From Clostridium sp. AT4 (GTDB lineage: Bacteria > Bacillota > Clostridia > Lachnospirales > Lachnospiraceae): a DNA stretch of 64,000 bases. Below are positions 15,108 through 23,817 of the stretch, in pieces. The stretch covers positions 326,303-390,302 of the forward strand of contig NZ_LN999828.1 of assembly GCF_001517625.2 (NCBI RefSeq). Direction: 5' to 3'. Under the pieces are notes generated by a model that searched no databases, was not told the DNA's origin, and worked only from the letters and a program-made list of their open reading frames with translations. The translations under genes were made by a program, and so were the position numbers. Positions within the stretch are counted from its first letter, which is position 1. Each line of letters begins with the position of its first letter.

Positions 15108-16964
15108 ATGACACAACAGGAAATTTTAAAGCATTATTTTGGCTACGACAGCTTCAGGGAAGGGCAGGAGCGTTTAATTGAAGCAATCTTAGAAGGCAGG
15201 GACGTATTGGGAATCATGCCTACGGGGGCCGGAAAGTCTCTTTGCTACCAGATTCCTGCCCTTATGATGGACGGGATTACCCTGGTGATCTCGCCTCTTA
15301 TTTCTCTGATGAAGGATCAGGTGAGCAACTTAAATCAGGCGGGAATCCTGGCAGCTTACTTAAACAGTTCCTTAACCTACGGCCAGTACAGAAAAGCGCT
15401 GGAGTTTGCCAGAGCAGGGCGGTATCCTATTATCTATGTGGCTCCGGAGCGGCTGATGACAGAGGAATTTTTACAGTTTGCACTGGATCCTCAGGTAAAG
15501 ATTGCCATGGTGGCTGTGGATGAAGCCCACTGCGTATCCCAGTGGGGACAGGATTTCAGGCCAAGCTATTTAAAAATCGTGGATTTTATCCGGCAGCTTC
15601 CGGTGCGCCCGGTGGTCAGCGCTTTTACAGCTACGGCTACGGCGGAGGTACGGGATGACATCATGGATATTCTGATGCTTCGCCAGCCGGAGATCCTTAC
15701 CACAGGCTTTGACCGCGGGAACCTGTATTTTGGCGTGCTGTCCCCTAAGGACAAGTATGCGGCTCTGGTGAATTATCTGGAGCGCCATAAGGGGGAAAGC
15801 GGTATTATTTACTGTATTACCCGCAAGGTAGTGGAGGAAGTCTGCGCCAACCTGATCCGGGAGGGCTTTCATGTGACACGGTATCACGCAGGGCTTGGCG
15901 ATGAAGAGCGCAGGCACAATCAGGAGGAGTTTATTTACGATCATTCCCCTATTATGGTGGCGACGAATGCCTTTGGAATGGGCATTGATAAGTCCAATGT
16001 GCGCTTTGTGGTTCACTATAATATGCCGAAAAATATGGAATCCTATTATCAGGAGGCGGGACGCGCGGGCCGTGACGGAGAACCGGCGGAGTGTATCCTT
16101 CTCTATGGAGGTCAGGATGTGATTACCAATCAGTTTTTTATTGACCATAATCAGGAAAATGATGCCTTAGATCCCATGACGCGGCAGATCGTGATGGAGA
16201 GAGACCGGGAGCGCCTGCGGAAAATGACATTTTACTGCTTTACAAATGATTGTCTCAGGGATTATATCCTGCGGTATTTTGGAGAATACGGCAGCAATTA
16301 CTGTGGAAACTGTTCCAACTGCCTGACTCAGTTTGAAACTGTAGATGTGACGGAGATTGCAGAGACGCTCATCCGCTGTGTGCAGACCAGCGGACAGCGC
16401 TATGGGACCAATGTGATTATAGATACGGTTCACGGAGCCAACACGGCAAAGATCCGCAATTACCGCATGGATGGAAATATCTGCTACGGAAAGCTGGCAA
16501 AAGTTCCCGTATACAGGCTGCGTCAAGTGATGAACCATCTGCAGCTGTCCGGTTTTCTCACCGTTACCAATGATGAATATGCCATTGTGCATCTTACAGA
16601 AAGCTCTGGAAGGATTCTTGCAGGAGAAGAGACGGTTATGATGAAGATGGCAAAGGAGCAGGAGCACACAAAGACCGATACGAGAAGCAGAAAGAAGAAG
16701 GCCAAAGGTGTTTCGGCAGGTATGGCAGAGGCAGATATGCCCTTATTTGAGCGGCTCAGGGAGCTCCGCGCCCAGACGGCAAGGGAGGAAAAGGTACCGC
16801 CCTATATTGTATTTTCCGATAAGACTCTGGCTCATATGTGCGTTTTAAAGCCTGAGGACAGGGAGGAAATGCTGTCTGTTTCCGGCGTGGGCGAATTTAA
16901 GTATGAAAAGTATGGAGAGCGTTTTCTGGCCTGCATCAGAGAATGGAAGGAGAAAGAAGCATAA
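15108..16964 (+). CDS. recQ: ATP-dependent DNA helicase RecQ
   Basis: A 618-residue helicase. Motif I reads MPTGAGKS (about 37-44), motif II is VDEAHCVSQWGQDFRPSY (about 135-152), and motif VI contains YYQEAGRAGRDG. The four zinc-binding Cys lie in about 375-400 (C-F-T-N-D-C to YCGNCSNC), then the RQC winged helix and an HRDC domain at the C-terminus (about 545-610). RecQ unwinds recombination and replication intermediates 3' to 5'. A six-base gap to the previous gene and an almost direct junction with rsmH indicate a transcription unit recQ-rsmH-rarA. Confidence 0.97.
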   Translation: MTQQEILKHYFGYDSFREGQERLIEAILEGRDVLGIMPTGAGKSLCYQIPALMMDGITLVISPLISLMKDQVSNLNQAGILAAYLNSSLTYGQYRKALEFARAGRYPIIYVAPERLMTEEFLQFALDPQVKIAMVAVDEAHCVSQWGQDFRPSYLKIVDFIRQLPVRPVVSAFTATATAEVRDDIMDILMLRQPEILTTGFDRGNLYFGVLSPKDKYAALVNYLERHKGESGIIYCITRKVVEEVCANLIREGFHVTRYHAGLGDEERRHNQEEFIYDHSPIMVATNAFGMGIDKSNVRFVVHYNMPKNMESYYQEAGRAGRDGEPAECILLYGGQDVITNQFFIDHNQENDALDPMTRQIVMERDRERLRKMTFYCFTNDCLRDYILRYFGEYGSNYCGNCSNCLTQFETVDVTEIAETLIRCVQTSGQRYGTNVIIDTVHGANTAKIRNYRMDGNICYGKLAKVPVYRLRQVMNHLQLSGFLTVTNDEYAIVHLTESSGRILAGEETVMMKMAKEQEHTKTDTRSRKKKAKGVSAGMAEADMPLFERLRELRAQTAREEKVPPYIVFSDKTLAHMCVLKPEDREEMLSVSGVGEFKYEKYGERFLACIREWKEKEA

Positions 16965-16965
16965 A

Positions 16966-18123
16966 ATGGATCAGGATAAGAGAAAAGAGATCATAAACAG
17001 TTCAGAGACACAGGAGGATTTGGGTGTACGGGAGGATGGCGTACAGGTGACAGGTGTACAGGAGTCCGGTATACAGAGTGAATCCGCCGTTCCTCACAAA
17101 CGCCGTGTCCGCTACAAGGGTACCCACCCGAGGAAATTTGAGGAAAAGTATAAGGAACATCAGCCGGAAAAGTACCGGGATACCATTGAAAAGGTCATCA
17201 GTAAGGGCAGCACTCCTGCAGGTATGCACATTTCCATTATGGTAAATGAAATCCTGGATTTCCTTCAGATCCAGCCGGGACAGACCGGGCTGGACGCTAC
17301 TTTGGGCTACGGAGGCCACACAGGCCATATGCTGGAGCAGTTAAAGGGACAGGGCCATATGTGGGCTCTGGATGTAGATACCATCGAGATGGAAAAAACC
17401 AGAAAGCGGCTGGCAGAAAGGGGATTCGGGCCGGATATTTTAACCATAAAGCATTTAAACTTTGCAAATATTGACCAGGTGGCAGAGGAAGCAGGAGGCT
17501 TTGATTTTATACTGGCAGATCTGGGAGTTTCTTCCATGCAGATTGACAACCCGGAGCGGGGCTTTTCCTATAAAACAGACGGTCCTCTGGATCTGCGCCT
17601 GGATTCTTCCAGAGGGATGACGGCAGCGGAACGGTTAAAGGAGCTGGACGAGGAGGAACTTGTGGGGATGCTTGTGGAAAACTCGGATGAACCTTATGCG
17701 AAAGAAATTGCCAGAAAGGTGATGCGTGAGCTGCGAAATGGAAATGCCGTTGACACAACTACCCGCCTTCGGGAACTGATTGAGGAAGCGCTGGTATTTC
17801 TACCGGTGGCTGATCGGAAGGAGGCAGTGAAAAAGTCCTGCCAGAGATGCTTTCAGGCACTGCGTATTGACATTAACAGTGAATTTGAGGTGCTGTATTC
17901 CTTTTTGGATAAACTGCCGGGAGCCTTAAAGCCCGGAGGAAGGGCCGCGATTTTAACCTTCCATTCCGGAGAAGACAGACTGGTAAAAAGGGCATTTAAA
18001 GACGGAAAGAAAGCAGGGGTTTACAGTGAGATTTCCTCTGATGTGATCCGCCCATCGGCAGAGGAGTGCATAAAGAACGGACGGGCCCGCTCTACCAAGC
18101 TCCGCTGGGCGATCCGGGGATAA
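16966..18123 (+). CDS. rsmH: RsmH-type 16S rRNA C1402 N4-methyltransferase, paralogue with N-terminal extension
   Basis: A 385-residue protein. Residues from about 85 match RsmH: motif I LDATLGYGGHTGHML (about 108-122), ILADLGVSSMQID, PERGFSY, and the C-terminal FHSGEDRLVKRAFK. RsmH methylates N4 of C1402 in the ribosomal P site. The first 80 residues are a charged, probably disordered extension not found in the standard enzyme of about 310 residues. The gene is outside the dcw cell-division cluster where rsmH usually sits. Some Clostridia have a second copy (RsmH2) and this probably is one. ATG at 16,966 follows the recQ stop. Confidence 0.88.
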   Translation: MDQDKRKEIINSSETQEDLGVREDGVQVTGVQESGIQSESAVPHKRRVRYKGTHPRKFEEKYKEHQPEKYRDTIEKVISKGSTPAGMHISIMVNEILDFLQIQPGQTGLDATLGYGGHTGHMLEQLKGQGHMWALDVDTIEMEKTRKRLAERGFGPDILTIKHLNFANIDQVAEEAGGFDFILADLGVSSMQIDNPERGFSYKTDGPLDLRLDSSRGMTAAERLKELDEEELVGMLVENSDEPYAKEIARKVMRELRNGNAVDTTTRLRELIEEALVFLPVADRKEAVKKSCQRCFQALRIDINSEFEVLYSFLDKLPGALKPGGRAAILTFHSGEDRLVKRAFKDGKKAGVYSEISSDVIRPSAEECIKNGRARSTKLRWAIRG

Positions 18124-18185
18124 GGTTTTATACGGATCAATCGACAGTGGGAGGTTTTTGCAGAAGGAGAAGGGAGGCATGCAAA

Positions 18186-19520
18186 ATGGATATGGAACAG
18201 CTGTCGCTGTTTGATACGGAACATGTTTACGATCCTCTGGCAAGCCGGATGCGTCCGGAAAATCTGGATGAGTTTGCAGGCCAGACGAATCTTTTGGGAA
18301 AGGGGAAGCTTTTGCGCCAGCTCATTGAGCAGGACCGCATCCCGTCTATGATTTTCTGGGGGCCTCCGGGGGTGGGAAAAACCACGCTGGCAGGGATTAT
18401 TGCAAAGAGAACCCATGCAGAATTTGTGAATTTCAGCGCTGTCACCAGTGGAATCAAGGAAATCCGCGAGGTGATGGCCCAGGCAGAGGGCAGACGGCGC
18501 ATGGGCGGAAAAACCGTGCTTTTCGTAGACGAGATCCACCGCTTCAACAAGGCACAGCAGGATGCCTTTCTTCCTTTTGTGGAGAAGGGAAGTATTATCC
18601 TGATCGGGGCAACCACGGAAAATCCTTCCTTTGAGATCAACAGCGCTCTTTTGTCACGGTGCCGTGTATTTGTCCTTCACAGCCTTTCAAATGAAGAACT
18701 GGTGCAGTTGATCCGAAGGGCTCTCACGTCCCCAAAGGGGCTTGGATACCTGGAGGTGGATATAAGCAGTGAGATGATCGAGAAAATTGCTGCCTTTGCA
18801 AACGGGGATGCAAGAACTGCCTTAAATGTTCTGGAGATGGCAGTGGCAAATGGGGAAATTACCGGGGAAAAGACCATTGTGACCATGGATACTCTGATGC
18901 AGTGTATCGGGAAAAAGAGCCTGCTTTATGATAAAAAGGGAGAAGAGCATTATAATCTGATCTCGGCTCTTCACAAATCCATGCGCAATTCTGACCCGGA
19001 TGCTGCGGTATACTGGCTGGCCCGGATGCTGGAGGCAGGAGAGGATCCCCTTTACGTGGCAAGAAGGCTGGTTCGGTTTGCCAGCGAGGATATCGGGATG
19101 GCAGACAGCAGCGCCCTTCCTCTGGCAGTGGCTGCTTATCAGGCCTGCCATTTTCTGGGAATGCCGGAGTGCAATGTCCATTTAAGTCATGCGGTCATCT
19201 ACCTGTCCACCGCGCCCAAGAGCAATTCTTCCTATATGGCCTATGAGGCAGCCAAAGAGGATGCAAAGGAGATGCTGGCAGAGCCGGTTCCTCTTGTGAT
19301 CCGCAATGCGCCTACAGACCTGATGAAGGAGCTGCATTACGGAGACGGCTATGTGTATGCCCATGATACAAAGGAAAAAATCGTGCGGATGCAGTGCCTG
19401 CCAGACAGCGTAAAGAACCGTGTCTATTACAGGCCGGGAATTCAGGGGGATGAAAAGGTCATAAAGGACAGAATGGAACGGATCAAACAGTGGAGAAATA
19501 AAGGAGTGTCGGAGCATTAA
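18186..19520 (+). CDS. rarA: Replication-associated recombination protein A (RarA/MgsA) AAA+ ATPase
   Basis: A 444-residue AAA+ protein with Walker A WGPPGVGKTT (about 57-66), Walker B VLFVDEIHRFNKAQQDAFLP (about 113-132), and sensor 1 GATTENPSF. The C-terminal MgsA domain carries RLVRFASEDIGMADSSAL and YLSTAPKSNSSYMAY, diagnostic for RarA. It acts at stalled replication forks, usually with SSB and RecA. ATG at 18,186 has GGGAGG about 10 bases upstream; a longer frame would overlap rsmH. The final codons overlap the convergent marR gene by four bases within a shared terminator hairpin. Confidence 0.95.
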   Translation: MDMEQLSLFDTEHVYDPLASRMRPENLDEFAGQTNLLGKGKLLRQLIEQDRIPSMIFWGPPGVGKTTLAGIIAKRTHAEFVNFSAVTSGIKEIREVMAQAEGRRRMGGKTVLFVDEIHRFNKAQQDAFLPFVEKGSIILIGATTENPSFEINSALLSRCRVFVLHSLSNEELVQLIRRALTSPKGLGYLEVDISSEMIEKIAAFANGDARTALNVLEMAVANGEITGEKTIVTMDTLMQCIGKKSLLYDKKGEEHYNLISALHKSMRNSDPDAAVYWLARMLEAGEDPLYVARRLVRFASEDIGMADSSALPLAVAAYQACHFLGMPECNVHLSHAVIYLSTAPKSNSSYMAYEAAKEDAKEMLAEPVPLVIRNAPTDLMKELHYGDGYVYAHDTKEKIVRMQCLPDSVKNRVYYRPGIQGDEKVIKDRMERIKQWRNKGVSEH

Positions 19521-19545
19521 AGCCCCGGACACTCCTTTAAATTTT
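19501..19545. terminator. Bidirectional terminator covering both stop codons of convergent rarA and marR
   Basis: AAGGAGTGTC (19,501-19,510) pairs perfectly with GACACTCCTT (19,528-19,537), with further partial pairing inside, and ATTTTT follows. The two stop codons (19,518-19,520 plus; 19,517-19,519 minus) lie in the loop region. Confidence 0.75.
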
Positions 19546-19957
19546 TCAGGATACGTTCCAGATTTTTTTTAAGAAGCTCTTGTTCTTCCGGATCCATTCC
19601 CTCACAGATTACATCATTAAGACGGTCAAAGCCCTGATGAACCTGGGCCGCCTCTTCACGTCCTGCCTTGGTGAGGCAGATGAGAAAGGATCTTCGGCAG
19701 TCCGGATCACGTTCCCGTACCAAATATCCGGATTTTTCCAGCTTATCCAGACTCCGGGACATGGTGGTTGTATCCATACGGCAGCGCCCCGCCAGCTCTG
19801 TCTGGGTCAGATGGTCTTCCTCCAGAAGGCAGTTTAAAATCCTGGCATGTCCCTGGCCCAAAGTAAGTCCCAGATTCTGTAAAAATGGCTGTACCAGCCG
19901 TTTTCGGGCCTTTTCAATCTGTATCATCAGATCTCTTATATCTGTATTTCCATTCAT
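19517..19957 (-). CDS. MarR-family transcriptional regulator
   Basis: A 146-residue winged-helix protein. The recognition region reads LTQTELAGRCRMDTTTMSRS (about 68-87), then LDKLEKSGYLVRERDPDCRR forming the wing, typical of MarR. It is the last gene of an operon with two ABC exporter genes (18 bases after the second), so it probably represses that operon and is released by a substrate. A perfect palindrome upstream of the first ABC gene (23,624-23,647) is the likely binding site. Confidence 0.92.
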   Translation of the reverse strand: MNGNTDIRDLMIQIEKARKRLVQPFLQNLGLTLGQGHARILNCLLEEDHLTQTELAGRCRMDTTTMSRSLDKLEKSGYLVRERDPDCRRSFLICLTKAGREEAAQVHQGFDRLNDVICEGMDPEEQELLKKNLERILKNLKECPGL

Positions 19958-19975
19958 AATAGAGGGTCCTTTCTG

Positions 19976-21868
19976 TCAATCCAATTCAAATTGTCCGGTA
20001 TAAAGCTGATAGTACCGTCCCTTCTGTTCCAGCAGCTCGTCGTGATCTCCCCGTTCCATGATTTCCCCGTGCTCTAATACTATGATCGCCTCGCTGCGGC
20101 GCACCGTTGAGAGACGATGGGCGATTACAAATACAGTTCTGCCCTCCATCAGGGCGTCCATACCCTGCTCGATGAGCTTTTCTGTACGGGTGTCAATGGA
20201 GCTGGTAGCTTCATCCAGAATCAGAACCGGAGGCCGTGAGATGGCGGCCTTGGCAATGGCTAAGAGCTGTCTCTGCCCCTGAGACAGATTGGCACCGTCG
20301 CTGTGGAGCACCGTGTCATAGCCCTGGGGCAGACGGCGGATAAAGGAGTGGGCGTTCGCCACCTGGGCAGCGGCCCGTACATCCTCGTCGCTGGCATCCA
20401 GACGTCCGTAGCGGATGTTGTCGGCGATAGTGCCTGTAAATAAATGGGTATCCTGGATGACCATGGACATGGAACGGCGCAGATCATCCTTTCGGATTTC
20501 CCTTATATCAATGCCGTCATAGGTGATAGAACCGCCATTTATCTCATAAAAACGGTTTACCAGGTTAATAATGGTAGTTTTTCCTGCTCCTGTAGATCCC
20601 ACAAAGGCGATTTTCTGTCCGGGCTTGGCATACAGGCTGATGCCGTTTAAGATGGTCTTTTCAGGCACATATCCAAAGACAACATCATGGAAACGGACAT
20701 CTCCTTTCAGGGGAATAAAGGCAAAGCCATCGGAAACAGGAGCATCCAGTCTGGTTCGTTTTACCATTTCCTCAGGAACCTTCCAGGCAAAGCGGCCGGT
20801 AAATTCGCTGCATTCCTTAAGCTGTCCCATCGGATTTTCCCGAACCTGGCATAAGCGTACGTTTCCCTCGTCGATTTCCGGTATTTCATCCATCATGTCA
20901 AAAATTCGTTCTGCACCCGAAAGGGCAGACAAAAGAAAGTTAATCTGCTGGGTAAACTGGTTCATGGGCATGGCGCTTTGGCGCACATAGACCAGATAGG
21001 AGGCCAGTGTTCCCAGATCCGTCAGGCCGGCCAGTGCAAAGAGGCCTCCCACACAGGCAGAAACGGCGTAATTAAAATAGGAAAGGGAAACGATGGTGGG
21101 GATCGTCATGCCGGAATAGGCTAAAGCTTTTGTTCCGGCATCCCGGAGGGCTTCATTTCTGCAGCAGAATTCTTCAAAATCCTGAGGCTCATGGTTAAAG
21201 ACCTTTTCCACCTTCTGGCCTGCCACCATTTCCTCTACAAAGCCGTTGATGCTTCCAAGACACTGCTGCTGCCGGATAAAATATTTCCGGTTGCGGCGGC
21301 TGTTGTACCGGATGAACAGGGTCATGCAGGCAAGGAAGAAAATGACGATCAAAGAAAGACGCCAGCTTAAAATAAGGAGCATGGTAATGGTACCGGTAAT
21401 GGTAATAAAGCTCTGGATCATCATGGCAAAGCTGCCGTTTAAGGCCTCTGTCAGAGTGTCCACGTCATTGGTAAAGCGGCTCATGAGCTCGCCGTGGGTA
21501 TGGGCGTCAAAGTAGGACAGGGGAAGCTTTTGGGTATGCTCAAACAGATCCGAACGGATTTCGCTTACTACCTGCTGGGACATATGGACCATGAGCTGGT
21601 TATAGGCCAGACAGGCTGAGGCGCCGAGTGCATACATAAGCCCCATGAGGGCGATCATGCGGATGAGTCCCGGAATATCTCCGGGGAGAATGTAGTTGTT
21701 GATCACAGGCTTTAGAAGGTAGGTACCCATGATATTTGCCATGGCGCTTGCAGCTACTAAAAGGGCAATGGCAAACATATACCATTTGTGGCGTCCCAGA
21801 TATCCAAACATCTGCCTGATTGCCCGTCTGGTGTTTTTGGGACGGCTGAAATTTGCTATTCTTGCCAT
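19976..21868 (-). CDS. ABC exporter subunit with consensus catalytic Glu (heterodimer partner 2)
   Basis: A 630-residue half transporter: six membrane helices (about 30-320), an inserted linker of about 50 residues, and a nucleotide-binding domain with Walker A GSTGAGKTT, Walker B LILDEATSS with the catalytic Glu, and H-loop VIAHRLST. Its signature is LSQGQ rather than LSGGQ. That combination is known for the TM288-type half of heterodimeric exporters such as TM287/288, BmrCD and LmrCD. Its start overlaps the stop of the partner gene. Probable role: multidrug or lipid export in the cell membrane. Confidence 0.93.
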   Translation of the reverse strand: MARIANFSRPKNTRRAIRQMFGYLGRHKWYMFAIALLVAASAMANIMGTYLLKPVINNYILPGDIPGLIRMIALMGLMYALGASACLAYNQLMVHMSQQVVSEIRSDLFEHTQKLPLSYFDAHTHGELMSRFTNDVDTLTEALNGSFAMMIQSFITITGTITMLLILSWRLSLIVIFFLACMTLFIRYNSRRNRKYFIRQQQCLGSINGFVEEMVAGQKVEKVFNHEPQDFEEFCCRNEALRDAGTKALAYSGMTIPTIVSLSYFNYAVSACVGGLFALAGLTDLGTLASYLVYVRQSAMPMNQFTQQINFLLSALSGAERIFDMMDEIPEIDEGNVRLCQVRENPMGQLKECSEFTGRFAWKVPEEMVKRTRLDAPVSDGFAFIPLKGDVRFHDVVFGYVPEKTILNGISLYAKPGQKIAFVGSTGAGKTTIINLVNRFYEINGGSITYDGIDIREIRKDDLRRSMSMVIQDTHLFTGTIADNIRYGRLDASDEDVRAAAQVANAHSFIRRLPQGYDTVLHSDGANLSQGQRQLLAIAKAAISRPPVLILDEATSSIDTRTEKLIEQGMDALMEGRTVFVIAHRLSTVRRSEAIIVLEHGEIMERGDHDELLEQKGRYYQLYTGQFELD

Positions 21869-23592
21869 TACAGATTCGCTCCTTCCTGCTGTGAATAATA
21901 GATTTCCTGATAAATGGAGTTGTGTTTCAAAAGCTCCTCATGGGTTCCGCACCCGGCCAGCCGGCCGTCCTCCAGGATAAAAATCTGGTCTGCGTGGAGT
22001 ACCGAGGAGATGCGCTGGGCAATGATGATCTTGGTGGTGTCCGGAAGGCTTTTTGCCAGCCCTTCCCGGATCTTTGCCTCAGTGGCAGTATCCACAGCGC
22101 TGGTGGAATCGTCCAGGATCAGAACTTTGGGGGCTTTTAAAATAGCTCTGGCAATGCACAGGCGCTGTTTCTGTCCGCCGGACACATTGACGCCTCCCTG
22201 GCCCAGCTCGGTTTCGTAGCCCTTTGCCAGCCGTCCGATAAATTCATCCGCACAGGCGATCCGGCAGGCGGCATCAATTTCTTCATCTGTGGCTGTTTCC
22301 TTTCCCCATCGCAGGTTATCCTTTACGGTGCCGGAAAAAAGCGTGTTTTTCTGCAGCACCACAGAAATGGAGTCACGCAGCTCTCTGAGAGGATATTCCC
22401 ATACGGGATGGCCGTCTACCAGCACCGTTCCTTTTGTAGCCTCATAAAGCCTTGGGATCAGCTGTACCAGTGTGCTTTTGGCAGCGCCGGTCTGTCCGAT
22501 GATCCCCACGGTCTGCCCTGCTTTAATATGCAGGGAAATGTCAGAAAGCACATCCTCAGAGCTTTCCTTATTGTATTTAAATGACACATGGTTAAATTCA
22601 ATTTCTCCCCGTTCTACCCGGATGTCTGTTGCCCGGTCTTCTTTGATATCAATGTCTTCATGCATCACTTCCATGATCCGGTACCAGGACGCCATGGCTC
22701 TCGTAACCATTAAAAACACATTGGAAAACATCATCAGGGAATTTAAAACCTGAAGCACGTAGCTTAAAAAACCGGTCAGTTCGCCAACGCCGATGCCTCC
22801 GATGGTAAGGATATTTCCACCGAACCATAGGATGGAAAGAATGGTGCCGTACATTACAAACTGCATGGCAGGCATATTTAAGGCTGCCAGCCGGAAGGCC
22901 TGTTCAGAGGCGGTCCGGAGCTCGGTGTTTACCTGCTCGAATTTGGCGGTTTCGTAATCTCCGCGTACATAGGATTTTACTACCCGGATGGCAGTCAGAT
23001 TTTCCTGGATGATCCGGTTGACCTGATCCATGGCACCCTGCATCCGGGAGTAGAGCGGCCGTACATGGCTGATGATGAAAAACAGCATAATGCCCAAAAT
23101 AGGGGCAGCCACTAAAAAGACCATAGCCAGCCTGGGATTGATCAGAAAGGAAGCGGTCATGGCTGTGAGCATCATGATAGGGGAGCGCAGTCCCGGCCTC
23201 AGTCCTGTAGCGACCGAGTTCTGGATGGCAGTCACATCGCCCGTAAGGCGGGTCACCAGAGAAGAGGTGGTAAAATGGTCGGTGTTTGCAAAGGAAAATT
23301 CCTGCAGACGGGCAAACTCCGCCCGGCGCAGTTCGGCTCCCAGCCCATGGCCGAACCGGGCGGAAAAAATGGCAGAACCCTGGCCCAGGATCAGGGCGAT
23401 CAGAGCAAAAAGGATCATCTGTGCGCCTTTTGCCAGAATATAACGCCGGTCTCCGTTCGCCACGCCTACATCCACGATCGAAGCCATTACAAGAGGGATC
23501 ACCAGCTCAAAAATGGTTTCTGTGACAATGCAGAACGCAGCCAGAATCCCATCCCGGCGGTAAGGGCGCAGATAAGACATAAATTCTTTCAT
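21868..23592 (-). CDS. ABC exporter subunit with degenerate ATP site (heterodimer partner 1)
   Basis: A 574-residue half transporter with membrane domain (about 1-310) and nucleotide-binding domain. The signature is canonical (NVSGGQKQR), but Walker B ends LILDDSTSA with Asp where the catalytic Glu should be, as in TM287-type subunits. Walker A reads GQTGAAKST, with Ala replacing the usually invariant Gly before Lys. The ATP site in this subunit is therefore probably non-hydrolytic. AGGAGG lies upstream of the start. It is the first gene of the ABC-ABC-marR operon. Confidence 0.93.
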   Translation of the reverse strand: MKEFMSYLRPYRRDGILAAFCIVTETIFELVIPLVMASIVDVGVANGDRRYILAKGAQMILFALIALILGQGSAIFSARFGHGLGAELRRAEFARLQEFSFANTDHFTTSSLVTRLTGDVTAIQNSVATGLRPGLRSPIMMLTAMTASFLINPRLAMVFLVAAPILGIMLFFIISHVRPLYSRMQGAMDQVNRIIQENLTAIRVVKSYVRGDYETAKFEQVNTELRTASEQAFRLAALNMPAMQFVMYGTILSILWFGGNILTIGGIGVGELTGFLSYVLQVLNSLMMFSNVFLMVTRAMASWYRIMEVMHEDIDIKEDRATDIRVERGEIEFNHVSFKYNKESSEDVLSDISLHIKAGQTVGIIGQTGAAKSTLVQLIPRLYEATKGTVLVDGHPVWEYPLRELRDSISVVLQKNTLFSGTVKDNLRWGKETATDEEIDAACRIACADEFIGRLAKGYETELGQGGVNVSGGQKQRLCIARAILKAPKVLILDDSTSAVDTATEAKIREGLAKSLPDTTKIIIAQRISSVLHADQIFILEDGRLAGCGTHEELLKHNSIYQEIYYSQQEGANL

Positions 23593-23623
23593 AAATCGTA
23601 AGCCTCCTGTTTATGGGTAATAG

Positions 23624-23647
23624 CAATAGTTGCATATACAACTATTG
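23624..23647. promoter_or_regulatory. Palindromic operator, probably for the MarR regulator
   Basis: CAATAGTTG (23,624-23,632) and CAACTATTG (23,639-23,647) are perfect reverse complements separated by CATATA. It lies 31 bases upstream of the first ABC exporter gene. MarR proteins bind palindromes of about this size, and marR is the last gene of the operon. Confidence 0.75.
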
Positions 23648-23817
23648 TAAGGCTGAGGATGGGAAAGGTCAAGATTATTTGGGAAAGTAAGGAAATATAT
23701 GAAAGCATAAATGAAATCTAATGTGAAAAAGACCGGGGATATGGTATACTTTTATAAAAGACAGGCGTACAAAGGGCGATAGTGACAGCATAAATTACAG
23801 AAGTGGAGAGTTCCAAT

